This document shows positions 62,242-64,000 of a DNA stretch of 64,000 nt, piece after piece. The notes beneath the pieces are model-generated. The model was not told where the DNA came from, ran no database searches, and was given only the letters and a program-made list of their open reading frames with translations. Position numbers and translations under genes: made by a program. Source of the DNA: Myxococcales bacterium (GTDB taxonomy: Bacteria; Myxococcota_A; UBA9042; UBA3505); assembly GCA_002728755.1 (NCBI GenBank), contig PBVT01000085.1, forward strand, positions 171,488-235,487, given 5' to 3'. The first letter of the stretch is position 1, and each line of letters opens with the position of its first letter.

Positions 62242-63330
62242 ATGGATACCATCACCCATAGCCTGGCCGGAGCCGCTCTTGCTCACACTGGATTTCAGGA
62301 ACCTCTTGGAGCAAAGCGTGCGACCTGGACCGCTGTTCTGGCCTCCAATGCGGCCGATCTGGATATCATTCAGGTCGCCTTTGACGGCTACGACGCCTAT
62401 GTCTTTGACCATCGAGGAATCACGCACTCCTTGATCGGCTGGGCAGCGGCGACAGTCATACTCACGGCTGTATTCCGGCTGATCTGGAAAGACGTTCGTA
62501 TATTGCCATTAGCCTTATTAATCTTTCTGGCCTACGGCGGACACCTCTTTATGGACGTTCCCACATCGTGGGGCACGATGTTGTGGTTACCCTTTGACGA
62601 CGCTCGCGTCGCCCTGGACTGGGTCTTCATAATAGACCTGGTGATCTGGACGATACTTATTCTCCCATGGTTCTTTCGAAAGAGACTTGGTGAAAAGCTG
62701 GTATTTCGAGCCGCCTTCGTTGTTCTGGGGCTCTATTATGTCTTCTGTGGAGTCGCACACGGGGTTGCTGAAGCCTCGTTGGAGCTTACCCTGGACCACC
62801 AACAGATTCCGGCACGTATCTCTTGCTTGAATTCGAGCCAATGCCCAGGGGGCGCAGCCTGCCTACCCGATCGCTCGGACCCGAAAACGGGAAAACGTTA
62901 TGAGCGTTGTGATCCAGCCGAAGACGTTTGTGCCTGCGTGATTCATGCTCGCCAGCGGGTTATCCCCGCGCCGTTTGCGCCGTTCTTCTGGACGGCGGTG
63001 GCCCACGACGACACCAACGCGTATGTCATGAACCTGACCCTGCCATTGGTAGGGGTGAACTTCGACAAGGTGTTCGCCCATAATCTGCACCACCCAGCCG
63101 TAGCAGCTTTCAAACGGACAAAGAAAGGGCAGCGCCTGTTCTGGTGGCTCCGAGCCCCGCAGATTGATCTGATCCCCGTCGATGAAAACCGTCTGCGCCT
63201 ACATATTCATGACCTTGCCTACTACAACAAGTTCGTGGAGAAGCGGAGTCTGGCGCATTTCCGCTACAAGGTGCTGATGGAAAAACGCGACGGCCGCTGG
63301 GTTGTACTCAAGAACGAGGGCTTCCGCTAA
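62242..63330 (+). CDS. DUF457 / YdjM-like membrane metal-dependent hydrolase with Cys-rich insert
   Basis: 362 residues. It begins MDTITHSLAGAALAH, and has DHRGITHSLIGW (54-67) and GHLFMDVPTSWG (100-111), the His and Asp residues of the DUF457 family, followed by four membrane helices. After the last helix (about 155-175) is an outside region with six Cys at 195, 201, 207, 223, 230 and 232, which is not part of the usual domain. The C-terminal 100 residues are soluble. It starts 11 bases after the HExxH gene and its stop overlaps the facing deacetylase gene. Confidence 0.85.
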   Translation: MDTITHSLAGAALAHTGFQEPLGAKRATWTAVLASNAADLDIIQVAFDGYDAYVFDHRGITHSLIGWAAATVILTAVFRLIWKDVRILPLALLIFLAYGGHLFMDVPTSWGTMLWLPFDDARVALDWVFIIDLVIWTILILPWFFRKRLGEKLVFRAAFVVLGLYYVFCGVAHGVAEASLELTLDHQQIPARISCLNSSQCPGGAACLPDRSDPKTGKRYERCDPAEDVCACVIHARQRVIPAPFAPFFWTAVAHDDTNAYVMNLTLPLVGVNFDKVFAHNLHHPAVAAFKRTKKGQRLFWWLRAPQIDLIPVDENRLRLHIHDLAYYNKFVEKRSLAHFRYKVLMEKRDGRWVVLKNEGFR

Positions 63331-64000
63331 TCGGATAGATGAGCCGTCTGCATCACTGCGAGGCGAGACAGGTGATCCTGGGTACGGTCATCGGCCAATC
63401 GTTCTAGCCATCGAACAAAGAGATCGCGCTTTGTTTCGACAGAGTGTTTCAAATCGGGTTGATGCTTCACTACTGTGGCATCCACTCCAGGGTCATCGGG
63501 GCCTACGAGATCAATTCCGTGGAACTCGATATTCAACCATTTCTGACGGGCAACCATGGGGGCAAAGACTTTGTATCCACGTTGTCCGTACAGGGTGAAG
63601 AAGGTTCCGATCGCGGGCAACCGTAGAACGGGAACGACACTCATCGGAAGTTCCAGAAGCTCGTTCTTGTGGCGGTAGGGAGACGCCGACCGCAGGGGGG
63701 CAAACTTTTCGCCGACAATCGAGCCCGATTTACGACCACGTAGGGCCGCGCCCGCCATAGCCATCCATTTGGCCGCGAAGTATGGGGGCGAAGGAAACCG
63801 ACTCGAAGAATAGGTGGCCCCACTTTGCTTGATGGCGTCGATAAACGATGGGCTGAGGTTATAACCAGGGGCCCGAAAGCCAACGACGGGGATCTCGGTG
63901 ATCGCTTCAAGCACGGACCGGGCACGACATAGATCCTGCACCTGATCCTCGGTCGACCAGGAGGATATGCGGTAATCGTGACTGAACGAATGGGATGCCA
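63327..64000 (-). CDS. Polysaccharide deacetylase, C-terminal part
   Basis: The frame runs off the right edge, giving about 224 codons. The first visible residues read ASHSFSHDYRISSW, the H-S-F-S-H metal motif of NodB-type deacetylases, and VVGFRAPGYNLSPS is the next catalytic motif. The C-terminal half has WLNIEFHGIDLVG, which contains the late conserved His. An enzyme that removes acetyl groups from a surface or capsule polysaccharide is likely; the closely related DUF3473-type exopolysaccharide deacetylases end similarly. Its N terminus is missing. Confidence 0.9.
   Translation of the reverse strand, partial: ASHSFSHDYRISSWSTEDQVQDLCRARSVLEAITEIPVVGFRAPGYNLSPSFIDAIKQSGATYSSSRFPSPPYFAAKWMAMAGAALRGRKSGSIVGEKFAPLRSASPYRHKNELLELPMSVVPVLRLPAIGTFFTLYGQRGYKVFAPMVARQKWLNIEFHGIDLVGPDDPGVDATVVKHQPDLKHSVETKRDLFVRWLERLADDRTQDHLSRLAVMQTAHLSD

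Overview
The window reads as a chromosomal segment of a Gram-negative deltaproteobacterium-like organism, most likely Myxococcota or Bradymonadales. This is an inference from several features: Asp/Gly/Thr-rich lipoproteins with Cys-rich tails, an OmpA protein with thrombospondin-type-3 calcium repeats, VIT/VWA and TPR-kinase signalling proteins, large lipid-anchored hydrolases, and GC content in the mid-50s by eye. Genes are densely packed, many start on GTG or overlap the previous stop by 1-8 bases, and genes on opposite strands often share their stop codons. I see no rRNA, tRNA, CRISPR array, phage or insertion sequence.

Layout. 1-1.5 kb: nucleoside catabolism (deoB then deoA, minus strand) behind a promoter embedded in a perfect inverted repeat. 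1.6-4.6 kb: a membrane protein of unknown function and an M23 cell-wall peptidase. 4.9-16.5 kb: a long plus-strand envelope/polysaccharide operon (GT-C glycosyltransferase, small lipoprotein, OmpA, uppP, manC, membrane sulfatase, manB, mtnA, GT4), facing three minus-strand glycosyltransferases (16.4-19.6 kb). 19.7-21.4 kb: a TetR regulator with paired operator-like repeats, followed by a PhyH-type dioxygenase. 21.4-24.1 kb: a lipoprotein and a beta-barrel-like protein. 24.2-28.5 kb: fumC, a degenerate MBL-fold protein, truC, a repeat-bearing lipoprotein and udk. 28.5-29.6 kb: a phospholipase-D-like lipoprotein.

29.7-39.4 kb is the most interesting part. A minus-strand operon encodes a secreted beta-propeller, a small helical protein, a sigma-54 activator with receiver domain, a TPR histidine kinase whose TPR part is predicted to be outside the inner membrane, and a stand-alone receiver. 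Next to it is a separately transcribed VIT-VWA protein. Sequences matching the -24/-12 sigma-54 promoter consensus lie at the right distance before both the operon and the VIT-VWA gene. This suggests a split version of the propeller-kinase systems usually found as single proteins, with its own regulon.

39.6-43.5 kb: a membrane-tethered J-domain protein and a small membrane protein. 43.7-50.5 kb: acyl-CoA synthetase, an SDR-like epimerase, serA, BtpA, a Nudix hydrolase and an acidic lipoprotein. 50.5-57.1 kb: a lipoprotein alpha/beta hydrolase, an acyl-CoA dehydrogenase, a UPF0462 (C4orf33-like) protein and SppA. 57.1-60.5 kb: an enoyl-CoA-reductase-like SDR, proC, a PilZ-like protein and a saccharopine-dehydrogenase-like reductase. 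60.5-64 kb: a gamma-glutamylcyclotransferase-like protein, an HExxH protein resembling alpha-ketoglutarate-dependent peptide hydroxylases, a DUF457 membrane protein with a Cys-rich insert, and a polysaccharide deacetylase cut by the window edge.
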